Assembly (NCBI GenBank): GCA_026414745.1
Contig: JAOAIK010000009.1
Coordinates: 36,835 to 100,834 of the forward strand
Direction of reading: 5' to 3'
DNA from: Roseococcus sp.
GTDB taxonomy: Bacteria; Pseudomonadota; Alphaproteobacteria; Acetobacterales; Acetobacteraceae
Length of the DNA: 64,000 nucleotides
Shown here: piece after piece, positions 58,578 to 64,000 of the stretch
Layout: each line of letters opens with the position of its first letter
How positions within the stretch are numbered: the stretch's first letter is position 1
Translations under genes and position numbers: made by a program
Notes under the pieces: model-generated
What the model was told of the DNA's origin: nothing
Seen by the model: only the letters and a program-made list of their open reading frames with translations
Databases searched by the model: none

Positions 58578-58605
58578 TTGGCGCTGACGATGATATCGCT
58601 ATCAT
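58578..58605 (+). promoter_or_regulatory. Predicted promoter of the dehydrogenase gene, -10 box inside the operator
   Basis: TTGGCG (58578-58583), 16-bp spacer, TATCAT (58600-58605, five of six to consensus). The -10 box is part of operator-like palindrome 2, so a bound LacI protein would block RNA polymerase. Confidence 0.45.
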
Positions 58606-58606
58606 C
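58589..58606. promoter_or_regulatory. Operator-like palindrome 2 (LacI type) upstream of the HIBADH-like gene
   Basis: GATGATATCGCTATCATC: arms GATGATA and TATCATC around TCGC, centred on CG. It lies 24 bp before the dehydrogenase start and 33 bp after the LacI stop. Confidence 0.7.
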
Positions 58607-58629
58607 AGGGCGGAGCGAGGGAGGCGCGC

Positions 58630-59535
58630 ATGACGGACAAGGTGATCGGCTTCGTGGGGCTCGGCCAGATGGGGCGGCCCATGGCGGGGCGGCTGCTCGA
58701 CGCGGGCCATCGCCTCGTGGTGCATGACCGCAACCCCGAGGCGGTGGCCGCGCTGGTGGCGAAGGGCGCCGAGGCCGCCGCCAGCGCGCGCGAGGTCGCG
58801 GACCGCGCCGATGTGGTGCTGCTCAGCCTGCCCACCCCCGCCATCGTGCGGGAGGTGGCGCTGGGTCCGGGCGGGGTGATCGAGGGGCAGCGCGCCCGCA
58901 CCCTTGTGGATTTCTCCACCACCGGACCGCGCGTCGCGGCCGAGATGGCCGAGGCCTTCGCCGCCGCCGGCCGCCCCGTGCTGGATGCGCCGGTCAGCGG
59001 CGGCAAGGCAGGCGCGGCGGCGGGCACCCTCGCGGTCATGGTCTCCGGCCCGCGGCCGGCCTTCGAGCAGCTCGAACCCGTGCTGAGGGTGATGGGCCGC
59101 CCCTTCTTCTGCGGCGAGCGGCCGGGCGCGGCGCAGGTGATGAAGCTGTGCAACAATCTCCTCGCCGCCGCCGCCCTCGTCGTCTCCTCCGAGGCGATCG
59201 CGATGGGGGTGAAGGCGGGGCTCGACCCCTCGCTGATGTGCGAGGTGATCAACGTCTCCTCCGGCCGCAACAGCGCCACCCAGGACAAGTTCCCCCGCGC
59301 CATCATCCCGCGCCGCTTCGACTTCGGCTTCGCCACCGGCCTCTCGCACAAGGATGTGCGCCTCTGCGTGGACGAGGCCGAGGCGATGGGCGTGCCCATG
59401 GTGGTGGGCAGCGCGGTGCGGCAGATGCTCGCCGTCACCGCCGCACGGTTCGGCCCCGACAGCGACTTCACCTCGGTGGCGAAAGTGCTGGAGGAGTGGG
59501 CCGGCGTGCAGATCGGCGGCGCGCCGGCGGGCTGA
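58630..59535 (+). CDS. NAD(P)-dependent 3-hydroxyacid dehydrogenase (3-hydroxyisobutyrate dehydrogenase family)
   Basis: 301 residues. NAD site IGFVGLGQMGRPMAGRLLDAG, substrate loop LDAPVSGGKAGAAAGTLAVMVSG, and catalytic Lys172 in GAAQVMKLCNNLLAAAALVVSSEAIAM are the beta-hydroxyacid dehydrogenase signatures. It oxidises a 3-hydroxy (or 2-hydroxy-3-oxo) acid to the semialdehyde or reduces the reverse. It sits just behind palindrome 2, so LacI control is predicted. It converges on a Bug gene, 13 bp away. Confidence 0.92.
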   Translation: MTDKVIGFVGLGQMGRPMAGRLLDAGHRLVVHDRNPEAVAALVAKGAEAAASAREVADRADVVLLSLPTPAIVREVALGPGGVIEGQRARTLVDFSTTGPRVAAEMAEAFAAAGRPVLDAPVSGGKAGAAAGTLAVMVSGPRPAFEQLEPVLRVMGRPFFCGERPGAAQVMKLCNNLLAAAALVVSSEAIAMGVKAGLDPSLMCEVINVSSGRNSATQDKFPRAIIPRRFDFGFATGLSHKDVRLCVDEAEAMGVPMVVGSAVRQMLAVTAARFGPDSDFTSVAKVLEEWAGVQIGGAPAG

Positions 59536-59548
59536 GCGCCGCGCGCGC

Positions 59549-60532
59549 TCAGTTCACCGCCATCCCCGTCTCGCGCACCACGCGCAGCCAGCGCTCGGTG
59601 TCGGCGGCGATCAGCCGGCCGAGCGCCTCGGGCCCCCGCTCCTCCGCCCCCGGCGGGATGGCGGCCAGGCCCTCCAGCCGGCGCTGCAGCTCCGCATCGC
59701 CGAGCGCGGCCTCGACGGCGGCGGCCAGGCGCTGCAGCAGCGGCGCGGGGGTGCCGCGCGGCGCGGCGAAGGCGTTCCACACCACGAGGTCGAACTGCGG
59801 CATGCCGGCCTCGGCGAAGGTCGGCACCTCGGGGATCGCCGCCGCGCGCCGCGGCCCGCTGACCGCGAGCGCCACCGCCGTGCCGCCGCGATGGGCGGGG
59901 ATCATGGTCACGGTCTGGTCTATCACCGCGTCCACCACGCCGGCCGCGAGATCGTTCATCGCCGGCCCCGCGCCGCGATAGGAGACGAGCGTGGCCTGCA
60001 GCCCGGCCAGATGCAGCAGCAGCGCGGGCGCCAGGTGGCTGGTGGTGCCGAGCCCCGCCGTCCCGAAGGTGGCGCGGTCGCCGCGCTCGCGGATGCGGCT
60101 CAGCAGGCTCTGCAGGTCGCGCACGCCGCTCTGCGGGCTGGCGGCGATCACCATCGGCACATGCGCGGCGAGGCCGACGGGCGCGAGGTCCCGCCGCGGA
60201 TCGTAGCCGGCCTGCGGGTTGAGCGCGAGGAAGGCGGCCATCACGCCCATGTTGCCGAACAGCAGCGTGTGCCCGTCGGCCTCGCTGCGCATCAGCCGCT
60301 GCAGCCCGACCAGGCCGCCCGCGCCGGTGACGTTCTCCACGACCACGCTTCGCCCGAGGTTCGGCCCCATGGCCTGGGCGAAGAAGCGCGCCAGCGCGTC
60401 CAGCGTGCCGCCGGGCGCGGCGGGCACGATGATCACGAGGTTGCGCTGCGGGAATCCCTGCGCGCGCAGGGCGGGCGCCGCGGCCAGAGGGGCGGCGAGC
60501 GCGGCGGCCAGCGCGGCGCGGCGTGCGATCAT
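59549..60532 (-). CDS. Bug/TctC-family periplasmic solute receptor (5 of 6)
   Basis: 327 residues. Signal MIARRAALAAALAAPLAAAPALRAQ; FPQRNLVIIVPAAPGGTLDALARFFAQAM, VVVENVTGAGGLVGLQRLMRSEADG, and the loop TFGTAGLGTTSHLAPALLLHLAG. It diverges from the CMD-MBL pair; the 139-bp region between holds palindrome 3 (60602-60617). Ligand unknown. Confidence 0.9.
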   Translation of the reverse strand: MIARRAALAAALAAPLAAAPALRAQGFPQRNLVIIVPAAPGGTLDALARFFAQAMGPNLGRSVVVENVTGAGGLVGLQRLMRSEADGHTLLFGNMGVMAAFLALNPQAGYDPRRDLAPVGLAAHVPMVIAASPQSGVRDLQSLLSRIRERGDRATFGTAGLGTTSHLAPALLLHLAGLQATLVSYRGAGPAMNDLAAGVVDAVIDQTVTMIPAHRGGTAVALAVSGPRRAAAIPEVPTFAEAGMPQFDLVVWNAFAAPRGTPAPLLQRLAAAVEAALGDAELQRRLEGLAAIPPGAEERGPEALGRLIAADTERWLRVVRETGMAVN

Positions 60533-60601
60533 GGATGTCCTCCCTTGCGTCGTGCCTGGCGGCGGAGCCTGCCACGGCGCGTCCTGGATCGCAAAGGATT
60601 C

Positions 60602-60617
60602 ATGTTTCCGATAACAT
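60602..60617. promoter_or_regulatory. Operator-like palindrome 3 between Bug 5 and the CMD-MBL pair
   Basis: Read on the minus strand ATGTTATCGGAAACAT. It agrees with palindrome 1 at 11 of 16 positions including the core TATCGG and the CG centre. On its own it is also part of CATGTT-N6-AACATG (60601-60618). It lies between two divergent starts. Confidence 0.5.
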
Positions 60618-60671
60618 GCAGCTTGCCCGGGGGGATCGGCTTGCCTAGGCTGCGCCGCCGGAGGAGACGCG

Positions 60672-61004
60672 ATGGACAAGCCCATTCCCGCATCCGCGCA
60701 GCGCGAGCGCGTGCGCAAGGCCGTGCCCGCCCTGGTGGCCTACACCGAGGAGGTCGTCTACCGCGACCTGTGGGAGCGCACGGACCTCTCGAACCGCGAC
60801 CGCAGCCTCGTCACCGTCGCCGCGCTCGCGGCCACCTACCGGCCCGAGCAGCTCAAGGTCCACATCGGGCGGGCGCCGGAGAACGGCCTCACGGCCGAGG
60901 AGATCGCCGGCGCCATCACCCATCTCGCCTTCCATGCGGGCTGGCCGGCGGCGATGACCGCCGCGCAGGTGCTGACCGAGGTGCTGGAGGCATGCGACGC
61001 ATGA
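60672..61004 (+). CDS. Carboxymuconolactone decarboxylase (CMD/AhpD-like) family protein
   Basis: 110 residues, the single-domain size. YRDLWERTDLSNRDRSLVTVAALAATYRPEQLKVHIGRAPENGLTAEEIAGAITHLAFHAGWPAAMTA is the CMD core, with the His-acid pairs typical of the 4-carboxymuconolactone decarboxylase group and no CxxC, so it is not AhpD-like peroxidase. It would act on a lactone or a 3-oxoadipate-like compound. GGAGGAG precedes the ATG. The stop overlaps the MBL start (ATGA). Confidence 0.9.
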   Translation: MDKPIPASAQRERVRKAVPALVAYTEEVVYRDLWERTDLSNRDRSLVTVAALAATYRPEQLKVHIGRAPENGLTAEEIAGAITHLAFHAGWPAAMTAAQVLTEVLEACDA

Positions 61005-61789
61005 GCTGGGAGGTCTTCGCCCTGCGCTACGCGCGGCGCGACGCCACGGCGGCGGCGCATTTCATCGGCGGCGACCCGCATGACGGGCCGATGCCCATGG
61101 ACTATTTCGTCTGGGCCTGCGTGCGCGAGGGCCGCGCCGTGGTGGTGGACACGGGCTTCACCGAGGAGGTGGCGGCGAAGCGCCGGCGCGAGTGGCTGCG
61201 CTGCCCCGTGGCCTCGCTGCGCCTTCTGGGCATCGAGCCGGATGCGGTGGAGGACGTGGTGCTCACCCACCTCCACTACGACCATGTCGGCAGCTTCCAC
61301 CTCTTTCCCAAGGCGCGCTTCCACCTCCGCGAGGCGGAGCTGCACTACGCCACCGGCCGCTACATGCGCCACCGCCACCTCGCCCATTCCTTCGAGGTGG
61401 AGGATGTGGTCGGCATCGTGCGGATGAACTTCGCCGGGCGCGTCGCCTTCCATGACGGCGTGGTGGAGCCCTGGCCAGGGCTGCGCCTGCATCCCACCGG
61501 CGGGCACTCGGCGGGGCTGCAGTTCGTCTCGGTGGAGACGGCGCGCGGGCGGGTGGTGCTCGCCTCCGACGTGACCCATTTCTACGCGAACATGGAGCAG
61601 GGGCGCCCCTTCAGCACCGCCTTCCATGTGGGCGAGATGCTGGAGGGCTTCGACCGGCTGCGCGCCGCCGCCGAGAGCGAGGCGCACATCGTCCCCGGCC
61701 ATGATCCGCTGGTGGTGCGGCGCTACCCCGCCCCGCGGCCGGAGCTCGAGGGCATCGCCGTGCGCCTGGACGTTCCGCCGGCGGGCTGA
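61001..61789 (+). CDS. MBL-fold metallohydrolase, lactonase-like
   Basis: 262 residues. DDTGF-like start VVVDTGFTEEVAAKRRREWL, then the metal motif VLTHLHYDHVGSFHLFPKA (His90, His92, Asp94, His95), a later PTGGHSAGLQFV (His) and VVLASDVTHFY (Asp), and PGHDPLVV (His) near the end, as in AHL lactonase/AttM-type enzymes. It probably opens a lactone. Start ATG 61001 overlaps the CMD stop (ATGA). Together the pair fits lactone decarboxylation and ring opening, possibly a downstream step of the acid catabolism in this block. Confidence 0.85.
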   Translation: MSWEVFALRYARRDATAAAHFIGGDPHDGPMPMDYFVWACVREGRAVVVDTGFTEEVAAKRRREWLRCPVASLRLLGIEPDAVEDVVLTHLHYDHVGSFHLFPKARFHLREAELHYATGRYMRHRHLAHSFEVEDVVGIVRMNFAGRVAFHDGVVEPWPGLRLHPTGGHSAGLQFVSVETARGRVVLASDVTHFYANMEQGRPFSTAFHVGEMLEGFDRLRAAAESEAHIVPGHDPLVVRRYPAPRPELEGIAVRLDVPPAG

Positions 61790-61827
61790 GACGCCGGGGC
61801 GCGCCGCGTTGACAGGGGGCGCGGGAT

Positions 61828-61843
61828 TTGGGACCGATACCAC
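61828..61843. promoter_or_regulatory. Operator-like site 4 upstream of Bug 6
   Basis: Read on the minus strand GTGGTATCGGTCCCAA; matches palindrome 1 at 12 of 16 positions, with the right arm weaker. It lies 49 bp before the Bug 6 start and 38 bp after the MBL stop; a TTGACA-like box is at 61809-61814. Confidence 0.4.
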
Positions 61844-61891
61844 AGCCCCGCCGAGGCAGAGCGGGGCGCGTCCACCAGGGAAGGAACATCC

Positions 61892-62860
61892 ATGAAGGCC
61901 TCCGCCACCCGCCGCGCGCTGCTCGGCGCCGGCGCCCTGCTGCCGCTCGCCGCCCCGGCTCTCGCCTTTCCCGACCAGCCGATCCGCGTGGTCGTGCCCT
62001 GGAATGCGGGCGGGCTCGCGGATGTGCTGATGCGCGCCGTGGCACCGGCCATGGCCGGCCCGCTCGGCCAGCCCGTCGTCATCGAGAACCGCGCCGGCGC
62101 CAACGGCGCTGTGGGCACCCAGGTGGTGGCGCGCGCCGCGCCGGACGGCCACACGCTGATCATGGCGAATGCCGAAACGCACGCGATCAATCCGCTCGTC
62201 TATCCCCGCCTTGCCTACGATGCCGTGGCGGATTTCACCCCGGTCACGGTCTTCGCGCGCGGCCCCTTCGTGCTCATCACCCGCCCGGGCCTCGGCGTGG
62301 AGACGCTCGACGCCTTCCTCGCGCTGGCGCGGGCGCGGGCGGGCGGCCTCAGCTACGCCTCCTGGGGCATCGGCAGCACCTCGCATCTCGCGATGGAGCG
62401 CCTGATGAGACAGACGCGCATCGAGATGCTGCACGTGCCCTTCACCGGCGCGGCTCCCGCCAGCACGGCCTTGCTGGCCGGCCAGGTGGACGTGATGTTC
62501 CTCAACGCCGGCCCGGCCGAGGCCATCGCGCGCGACGGACGCGCGAAGATCCTCGGCCTCGGCGCCAACGAACGCATCCCGCTGCTGCCCCATGTGCCGA
62601 CCATGGCCGAGCTCGGCACGCCAGTGGAGGCCGCGAACTGGTTCGGCCTGCTCGGTCCAGCGCGGATGGCGGCGGCCGTGGCCCAGCGCCTCGCCGCCGC
62701 GGTCGGAGAGGCGCTGCGCCAGCCCGGCGTGCTGGAGGTGTTCCGCGTGCAGGCCGCGGTGCCCGTCAGCAGTTCGCCCGAGGAGATGCGCGCCTTCATC
62801 GCCGCAGACCGCGAGCGCTGGGCCGCGGTGGTGCGCGAGCTCAACATCCGGCTCGAGTGA
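61892..62860 (+). CDS. Bug/TctC-family periplasmic solute receptor (6 of 6)
   Basis: 322 residues. Signal MKASATRRALLGAGALLPLAAPALA; FPDQPIRVVVPWNAGGLADVLMRAVAPAM, VVIENRAGANGAVGTQVVARAAPDGHTLIMANAETHAIN and loop SYASWGIGSTSHLAMERLMRQT. It follows the CMD-MBL pair by 102 bp on the same strand, behind operator-like site 4. It ends 142 bp before coxM. The ligand is unknown, but clustering implies a compound related to that of receptors 3-5. Confidence 0.9.
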   Translation: MKASATRRALLGAGALLPLAAPALAFPDQPIRVVVPWNAGGLADVLMRAVAPAMAGPLGQPVVIENRAGANGAVGTQVVARAAPDGHTLIMANAETHAINPLVYPRLAYDAVADFTPVTVFARGPFVLITRPGLGVETLDAFLALARARAGGLSYASWGIGSTSHLAMERLMRQTRIEMLHVPFTGAAPASTALLAGQVDVMFLNAGPAEAIARDGRAKILGLGANERIPLLPHVPTMAELGTPVEAANWFGLLGPARMAAAVAQRLAAAVGEALRQPGVLEVFRVQAAVPVSSSPEEMRAFIAADRERWAAVVRELNIRLE

Positions 62861-62873
62861 AGGTCTCGCCGGC

Positions 62874-62900
62874 GCGTGATTTTTTCTCACGCCATGTGAG
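62874..62900 (+). repeat. Overlapping mutually exclusive hairpins ahead of the molybdenum hydroxylase genes
   Basis: GCGTGA (62874-62879) pairs with TCACGC (62887-62892), while CTCAC (62886-62890) pairs with GTGAG (62896-62900). The shared CTCAC can be in only one stem at a time. A run of T (62880-62885) is the loop of the first stem. Could be an operator half-site set or an RNA switch. Confidence 0.35.
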
Positions 62901-62910
62901 CATTTCTCGT

Positions 62911-62939
62911 TTGCCGGATCGCGTTTAGCCGCCTACTCC
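62911..62939 (+). promoter_or_regulatory. Predicted promoter of the molybdenum hydroxylase operon
   Basis: TTGCCG (62911-62916), 17-bp spacer, TACTCC (62934-62939). It is the best sigma-70-like pair in the 142-bp spacer and would start transcription about 25 nt before the leader ORF. The -10 box is poor, so this is tentative. Confidence 0.35.
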
Positions 62940-62970
62940 CAGCGTGTTTCTGCCAGGGAGGAGTGCGTCC

Positions 62971-63006
62971 ATGTCACACATCGAGCCGGCCCGCGCGGCC
63001 GCATGA
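62971..63006 (+). CDS. 11-codon leader ORF overlapping coxM
   Basis: ATG 62971 is 7-8 bp behind an excellent ribosome site GGGAGGAG and encodes MSHIEPARAAA, ending at a TGA that overlaps the ATG of the FAD subunit gene as ATGA (63003-63006). The downstream gene has no ribosome site of its own, so translating this mini-ORF may be needed to start it. Leader peptide rather than functional protein is the inference; it could also be chance. Confidence 0.45.
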   Translation: MSHIEPARAAA

Positions 63007-63887
63007 AGGCCGCGCCCTTCGCCTATCGCCGGGCCGGGAGCCTGGAGGAGGCGCTCGATCTCCTCGCCGCGCACGGGGGCGAGGCGAAGCTGATCGCGGG
63101 CGGGCAGAGCCTGGTGCCGATGATGGCCATGCGCCTTGCCCGCCCGGCCCTCCTCGTCGACATCAACCGGCTGCCCGGGCTCAAGGGGGTGGCTTTCGGC
63201 CCGCAGCGGGCCGTGATCGGCGCCACCACCCGTCAGCGCGACCTCGAACGCGATGCCGCGCTGCAGCGCGCCGTGCCCCTTCTGCCGGCGGCGCTCGCCT
63301 GGGTCGGCCATGTGCAGACCCGCAACCGCGGCACCCTGGGCGGCAGCCTCGCTCACGCCGATCCCTCGGCCGAGTTGCCGCTGGCCGCCGCCGTGCTCGA
63401 TGCCACGCTCGTGCTCCGCAGCCGCGACGGCGGCGAGCGTCGCCTGCCCGCAAGCGGGTTCTTCCTGGCCCCCATGGTCACCGCCGCGCGCGAGGAGGAA
63501 TGCCTGACCGCCATCGAGTGGCCGATCTGGGACGGGCCGGGCGTCGCCTGCGCCTTCGAGGAAGTGGCGATCCGCCACGGCGATTTCGCCATCGCCTCCG
63601 CTGCCTGCCAGATCCAGTGCGACGCCGAGGGACGCTGCCGCCGCGCCGCCTTCGGCCTTGGCGGTGTCGCGGGCACCCCGCTCGTCTTCCCCGATCTCGC
63701 CCGGCAGCTCATCGGCCGGCGCATCACCGATGCGCTCGCGCGCGAGGTCGCTCAGGCAGCGGCGGCGCGGACCGAGCCCGGCTCCGACACCCATGCCGAT
63801 GCCGAATATCGCCGCCATCTTGCCGCCGTGCTGCTGCGCCGCGCCCTGTTGCGCGCCGCCGCGGCGCCGGCCCGCGCCGCGGCCTGA
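63003..63887 (+). CDS. Molybdenum hydroxylase FAD-binding medium subunit (CoxM/CutM family)
   Basis: 294 residues. Residues about 1-170 are the FAD-binding domain: AKLIAGGQSLVPMMAMRLARPALLVDINRL, and GHVQTRNRGTLGGSLAHADPSAELPLAAAVL with the second FAD motif. The C-terminal third is the CO-dehydrogenase flavoprotein domain (CAFEEVAIRHGDFAIASAACQIQ). It passes electrons from the 2Fe-2S subunit to FAD in a xanthine-dehydrogenase-type complex. Coupled start behind the leader ORF; the 2Fe-2S gene follows 14 bp later. The Mo subunit should lie beyond the right edge. Confidence 0.93.
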   Translation: MKAAPFAYRRAGSLEEALDLLAAHGGEAKLIAGGQSLVPMMAMRLARPALLVDINRLPGLKGVAFGPQRAVIGATTRQRDLERDAALQRAVPLLPAALAWVGHVQTRNRGTLGGSLAHADPSAELPLAAAVLDATLVLRSRDGGERRLPASGFFLAPMVTAAREEECLTAIEWPIWDGPGVACAFEEVAIRHGDFAIASAACQIQCDAEGRCRRAAFGLGGVAGTPLVFPDLARQLIGRRITDALAREVAQAAAARTEPGSDTHADAEYRRHLAAVLLRRALLRAAAAPARAAA

Positions 63888-63901
63888 GGGAGGAATGCCC
63901 C

Positions 63902-64000
63902 ATGACGCCGAAGCCGGAACCGATCCCGGTCGAGATCATCGTCGACGGCACACCGCGCCGCGCCGTGGTCGAACCGCGCACCACGCTGGTCGACTTCCTG
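63902..64000 (+). CDS. Molybdenum hydroxylase 2Fe-2S small subunit (CoxS family), N-terminal fragment
   Basis: Only the first 33 codons are in the window: MTPKPEPIPVEIIVDGTPRR followed by AVVEPRTTLVDFL, the beta-grasp start of CoxS-type 2Fe-2S proteins (VNG...VEPRTLLVDFLR). The four cysteines for the first cluster would come just after the edge. The ribosome site GAGGGAGGA precedes the ATG. Position after the FAD subunit fits the M-S-L order of the cox-type operons. Confidence 0.85.
   Translation, partial: MTPKPEPIPVEIIVDGTPRRAVVEPRTTLVDFL

Overview
The window is very GC-rich chromosomal DNA of an alphaproteobacterium, most probably an Acetobacteraceae/Roseomonas-like member of the Rhodospirillales. 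The basis is codon bias, the large number of Bug/TctC-type periplasmic solute receptors, and the mix of housekeeping genes with small catabolic operons joined by 1-4 bp overlaps (ATGA, GTGA, TTGA, TGATG). I see no rRNA, tRNA, transposase, phage or CRISPR element. Both ends cut genes: mutS at the left, a 2Fe-2S subunit of a molybdenum hydroxylase at the right.

Layout. 0-12 kb: mutS and maeB (divergent); a coupled lutB-lutC-Smr-XRE unit; an omega-amino acid aminotransferase; a purine-nucleoside-phosphorylase-like enzyme; an AtzE-like amidase with a small GatC/AtzG-like partner; and a CoA-transferase/HMG-CoA-lyase pair. Between the AtzG-like gene and the CoA-transferase lies a 307-bp spacer that on the minus strand folds into three hairpins ending in a U-tract terminator, a candidate small or leader RNA. 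12-20 kb: queC, an orphan peptide-binding protein, YqgE, a Prx5-type peroxiredoxin, CBS, DUF486 and YbjN proteins, a RidA gene broken by two compensating indels, DenD and diaminopropionate ammonia-lyase. 20-25 kb: ugpBAEC for glycerol-3-phosphate-type uptake, with three consecutive hairpins after ugpB, then a Bug receptor whose Shine-Dalgarno sits in a perfect hairpin.

25-34 kb: nadD-rsfS-rlmH, aroC, several unknown proteins, an RTX metalloprotease and a phosphotransacetylase-family enzyme. 34-40 kb: a six-gene operon, DUF1028-DppD-DppF-SBP-DppB-DppC. 40-44 kb: phenylalanine/tyrosine catabolism (phhA, hpd) with a divergent Lrp/AsnC regulator, plus VOC and S49 peptidase genes. 44-53 kb: miscellaneous genes (CoA-binding, DUF2076 with a textbook terminator, LysR, hydrolases, MFS, UspA, an ICMT-like methyltransferase).

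53.3-62.9 kb is the most coherent accessory block. MmgE/PrpD-Bug faces SDR-Bug-LacI; these are followed by a 3-hydroxyisobutyrate-dehydrogenase-like enzyme, a Bug gene divergent from a CMD-MBL pair, and another Bug gene. Four CG-centred 16-18 bp palindromes of one pattern lie in front of these units and suggest one LacI-controlled regulon for uptake and oxidation of an unknown small organic acid. The window closes with a CoxM/CoxS-type molybdenum hydroxylase operon preceded by an 11-codon leader ORF.
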